Shown piece by piece: positions 61,358-64,000 of a DNA stretch of 64,000 bases. This stretch comes from Streptomyces sp. ISL-94 (GTDB lineage: Bacteria; Actinomycetota; Actinomycetes; Streptomycetales; Streptomycetaceae), in NCBI RefSeq assembly GCF_018614075.1, contig NZ_JAGGOZ010000039.1, positions 1-64,000 of the forward strand, written 5' to 3'. Each line of letters begins with the position of its first letter. Positions within the stretch are counted from its first letter, which is position 1. The notes below the pieces were generated by a model that did no database searches, was not told where the DNA came from, and saw nothing but the letters and a program-made list of their open reading frames with translations. The translations under genes and the position numbers were made by a program.

Positions 61358-63749
61358 TGCGGAACCTCTGCGTGAACTGGGAGGAGAACCGGGCGATCTG
61401 GCCGGGCAGGGCGGTGACTTCCAGGGCGCGTATGGCCATGCCGGTGGCGCCGAACATGGCGGGGACCAGCAGGCAGCCGAGGGCGGCGCTGAGCGTCGGG
61501 TCGGCAATCTTCGGCCCGGCGATCCAGCCGGTGCCGCAGGCGGCGGCCGCGGAGACGGCGAGCCGGCCGATGCTCACGGCGACCTGGCGGACCTGGATGG
61601 CGATGATCCGCGAGCCGAGGCCGGTGAGCAGGAGGGCGGCGGTGGTGGAGATCCCGGCGGCGTTGGCGGCGGCGATGCCGTAGATGCCCCACCAGCCGAC
61701 GGCGAGGGCTCCGGCCACGATGTTGACGAGGAGCCCGGCGCCCATCGCGCACGCCGGGAACCAGGTGGGCCGGGCGGTGGAGAAGAAGGGCCGGGACAGC
61801 GCCCCGACGAGGCAGTGGCCGAGGAGTCCGATGCCGTAGACCCGCATGACGGAGGCCGTGGCGAGGGTGTCCGTGTGGGTGAAGGCACCGCGTTCGAAGA
61901 GGACCTGGATGATCTGGGGCGCGTAGCCGATGACGAGGGCGGTGCCCATGAGGACGGCGAGGGCGGCGAGGGCGAGGTCCCGCTCGACGCGGCGCCGGGC
62001 CTTCTCCCGCTCCCCGCCGGCCATGGCCTGGGCCACGACCGGGAAGGTGACGGTGCAGATCATCAGCGACAGCACCATCGGCATCTGCGCGACCTTCTGC
62101 GCGTAGTTCAGGTGGGAGATCGCCCCGGGCGGGAGCGAGGCGGCCAGGAACCGCTCCACCAGGACCTGCGACTGCCGGAAGACCGCGAAGAAGATGACGG
62201 GGGCGATGACCCCGAAGGCGATCAGGGTGGGCCGGTCGCGGTCGCGCTGGCTGCGCGGGGCGCCCATGGGGCCTGTCTCCCGGATCAGGCCGGGCCCGCG
62301 GTGCCTGGCGCGCACGCCGGCTGATCCGGCCTGATCCGAGAGACAGACCCTGGCCCGGGGCGGGCCGAAGCCCACGTTCCGGATGAAGGCGGGCAGTTGG
62401 ACGAGCACCATCAGCAGCCCGCCGACGGCGACGCCCGCGGCGGCGGCCCGCACGCCCCACAGGGCGTGGAGGGCCACCATCGTCCCGATGATGCCGATGT
62501 TGTACGAGACGTAGATCGCGGCGGGCGGCACGAAGGAGCGGTGCGCTCGCAGCGCGGCGCTGAAGTACCCGGCGAGCCCGAAGGAGAGCACGGTCAGCGC
62601 TGTCATACGGGTGCACTGGACGGCCAGCGCGGGGTCGGGCAGGCCGGGGGCGAGGACCGCGACGACGGCCGGGGCGGCCACGATGAGGACGGAGGCCACG
62701 GCGGCCAGGAGCACGGCGAGCCGCGGCAGGGTCGCCCCGACGAGCAGCCGTACGGGGTCCTGCGCGCGGGCCTCCTTGCGGGTGAGGCCGGCCCGGGCGG
62801 CGGCCCGCCGGGCCAGCGCCTGGCTGAAGGCGGGCACCATCAGCAGCGCCATGGCGTCCTCGATGAGCAGCGTCGAGGCCATCTCGGGCACGGTCCAGGC
62901 GATCAGGAAGGCGTCGCTGTCGTGCCCGGCCCCGAAGAGGTGCGCGATGGTCTGGTCCCGGACCAGCCCGAACACCGCCCCGGCGGCGGTCAGTCCGGCT
63001 GTGACGGCGGCGGCCTTGGCCAGGAACCGCCCGAGCGGAGCGCTCCCGGCGGCCACACCGGCCCCCGGGCCATCACCGGCCCGGCGGAGCCCGGCCCCGC
63101 CGGCCACCGTCCCGGCCCCGCCGGCCACCGTCCCGGCCCCGCCGGCCACCGTCCCGGCCCCGCCGGCCACCGTCCCGGTGCCTCCGGCCGCCGTCCCGGA
63201 CGTTTCGGCGAAGCCGGACGCCGGCCCTCCGGCCCGGCCGCCCGCTGCCCGCCCGCCCGCAGCCCGCGCCGCCACGCGCACGCTCCTGCGCTCCCCCGCG
63301 GCCGGAACCTGACCGGGGGACCCGCCGATCAGGCTCCGGGCGCCGCCCGCGGGTCCCCGCCCCGGGACGGCGCCGACCACGAATCCGGGGTCCCCGGTTG
63401 CCGGAGCCCGGCCGGGCAGGACCGGCCCCCGGGAGACCGGTCCCGGACGCGGCTCCGCCGAGGCGGCGATCCGGCCCGGCCAAGGGGCCTTCGGCACGGC
63501 CGGTTCGCCTCCCGGAAGGGGCGCCGCAGCGCTGGAGTTCCACTCGGGCGCGACCACGGCGACGAACCCGGGGTCCGGCGGAACCGGGGGGCGGCCGGGC
63601 AGGGCGGGGCCCCGGGCCGGGCCCGTGGACGGGCCCGTGGTCGGATCCGGCATGGTGCCGGCGTCGGCGGGGCCGCCCGGGACGCGGGCGGGGCCCGCCC
63701 CGGCCGGAGGGGCGGAGGCGGGCCGCCGCCAGGGCGTGGTGTCCGTCAC
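61347..63749 (-). CDS. MurJ/MviN-type lipid-linked-sugar flippase
   Basis: The 800-residue product has a long disordered Gly/Ala/Pro-rich leader (about 1-235, with four TVAGGAG repeats), then about 14 membrane helices of the MviN/MurJ family: VFGLVRDQTIAHLFGAGHDS, DAFLIAWTVPEMASTLLIED, LNYAQKVAQMPMVLSLMICT. In the polysaccharide cluster it probably flips a lipid-linked repeat unit. A palindromic element (62270-62349) is inserted in frame, adding about 27 residues in a loop. Start is GTG 63749, overlapping the upstream stop (GTGA). Confidence 0.87.
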   Translation of the reverse strand: MTDTTPWRRPASAPPAGAGPARVPGGPADAGTMPDPTTGPSTGPARGPALPGRPPVPPDPGFVAVVAPEWNSSAAAPLPGGEPAVPKAPWPGRIAASAEPRPGPVSRGPVLPGRAPATGDPGFVVGAVPGRGPAGGARSLIGGSPGQVPAAGERRSVRVAARAAGGRAAGGRAGGPASGFAETSGTAAGGTGTVAGGAGTVAGGAGTVAGGAGTVAGGAGLRRAGDGPGAGVAAGSAPLGRFLAKAAAVTAGLTAAGAVFGLVRDQTIAHLFGAGHDSDAFLIAWTVPEMASTLLIEDAMALLMVPAFSQALARRAAARAGLTRKEARAQDPVRLLVGATLPRLAVLLAAVASVLIVAAPAVVAVLAPGLPDPALAVQCTRMTALTVLSFGLAGYFSAALRAHRSFVPPAAIYVSYNIGIIGTMVALHALWGVRAAAAGVAVGGLLMVLVQLPAFIRNVGFGPPRARVCLSDQAGSAGVRARHRGPGLIRETGPMGAPRSQRDRDRPTLIAFGVIAPVIFFAVFRQSQVLVERFLAASLPPGAISHLNYAQKVAQMPMVLSLMICTVTFPVVAQAMAGGEREKARRRVERDLALAALAVLMGTALVIGYAPQIIQVLFERGAFTHTDTLATASVMRVYGIGLLGHCLVGALSRPFFSTARPTWFPACAMGAGLLVNIVAGALAVGWWGIYGIAAANAAGISTTAALLLTGLGSRIIAIQVRQVAVSIGRLAVSAAAACGTGWIAGPKIADPTLSAALGCLLVPAMFGATGMAIRALEVTALPGQIARFSSQFTQRFRNDR
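62270..62349. mobile_element. Palindromic MITE-like element inside murJ
   Basis: Arms of 24 bases (GGCCTGTCTCCCGGATCAGG plus CCGG and the inverted copy at 62326-62349) match with two mismatches around a GC-rich centre of 32 bases. The insert is in frame and translated (reading CLSDQAGSAG...GLIRETG). I have seen this palindrome type repeatedly in streptomycetes. Confidence 0.75.
63099..63180. repeat. 21-base tandem repeat in murJ leader
   Basis: About four copies of a 21-base unit (GCCGGCCACCGTCCCGGCCC plus C) encode TVAGGAG repeats in the disordered N-terminal leader of MurJ. Confidence 0.75.
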
Positions 63750-64000
63750 CGGCCGCTCGAACCCTCAGGGACCGGGCCCCGTACACGCGCGCCGGAGGCA
63801 GCCCCGGCACCCACCGGGGACCCGGCCCGCACACCCGCACCCACGCCGGAGGCGACCCGTACAGCCGGCCCGGAGGCGCCCGCGTCCGCCCGTGACGGGA
63901 GGGCCCACCACGCCGCCAGGCCGATGATCACCCCGGTCAGGACGGTGGACGGGCCGCCGATGTCCGCGTAGAGGAAGTCGGTCAGCTGCCAGACGAACAG
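63746..64000 (-). CDS. Membrane protein C-terminus (5' end beyond window)
   Basis: The open frame runs from the right edge to TGA at 63746, overlapping murJ. Visible residues read LFVWQLTDFLYADIGGPSTV, LTGVIIGLAAWWALPS and then a Gly/Ala/Val-rich tail. The end of a multi-helix protein; by cluster position it could be a polysaccharide polymerase or O-antigen ligase, but too little is visible to say. Confidence 0.65.
   Translation of the reverse strand: MFVWQLTDFLYADIGGPSTVLTGVIIGLAAWWALPSRADAGASGPAVRVASGVGAGVRAGSPVGAGAASGARVRGPVPEGSSGR

Noticed and set aside
63099..63180. Tandem repeats as a CRISPR array
   Set aside because: Units are contiguous without spacers and encode a peptide repeat. 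No CRISPR-like spaced repeats or cas genes were seen anywhere in the window.

Overview
The window is high-GC actinobacterial DNA, almost certainly a Streptomyces chromosome. The evidence is the codon bias, many GTG starts, long antisense shadow frames, and core genes in the order typical of that genus: sepX, a RimJ-like acetyltransferase, mog, moaC, glp and galU. Chains of genes overlap by 4 bases (ATGA or GTGA), which suggests translational coupling.

Bases 1-21350 form an accessory island that ends at the 3' end of a tRNA-Ala(CGC) gene. It opens with a giant secreted RHS-repeat protein (minus strand, cut by the left edge, so its C-terminal tip is not visible) divergent from a 1401-residue secreted LamG/ricin-lectin protein. 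Next come two diverged copies of one five-gene module. Each has, in order: a coiled-coil/winged-helix protein, a terminator hairpin, a divergent 105-residue XRE regulator, a tyrosine-recombinase-like protein, a DDE transposase-like protein overlapping it by 4 bases, and a pair of tandem hairpins. The second copy carries two apparent frameshifts. Between the copies sit three immunity-type genes: DUF6461, DUF4265 and a barstar fusion. This duplicated module is the best candidate for an undescribed system.

Bases 21347-37257 are mostly core. They hold tRNA-Ala, the sepX/GNAT/mog/moaC/glp/galU group (cell division and molybdenum cofactor), 5-formyl-THF cyclo-ligase, a penicillin-acylase-family hydrolase, a CPA antiporter, an MFS exporter, an FmdB zinc-ribbon protein preceded by a CIRCE-like operator, MTA phosphorylase, a decarboxylase-family pseudogene with an in-frame TGA, a CpaB/RcpC-like SAF protein and MscL.

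Bases 37295-44839 hold a nitrate-type cluster on the minus strand: NarK transporter, small membrane protein, Rieske protein, four-cluster ferredoxin, molybdopterin oxidoreductase and cytochrome-b-like membrane protein. These are probably one operon that uses the cofactor made by the genes above. Beside it is a deletion scar where the start of a second narK is fused to the tail of a pyruvate-formate-lyase activase gene.

Bases 45109-55356 are mixed: LtrA, cytochrome P450, three small conserved or secreted proteins, a PAS/GAF/SpoIIE/HATPase regulator, a repeat-rich small protein, an FAD oxidoreductase and an ATP-grasp enzyme. Bases 55507-64000 are an extracellular polysaccharide cluster: GH26 hydrolase with a proline-rich stalk, FemAB-like acyltransferase, Wzz-like chain-length protein, GT4 glycosyltransferase, polysaccharide deacetylase, MurJ-type flippase, and the tail of a membrane protein at the right edge. 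Dispersed Streptomyces palindromes have entered coding sequence in this cluster (murJ and the GT4 gene).
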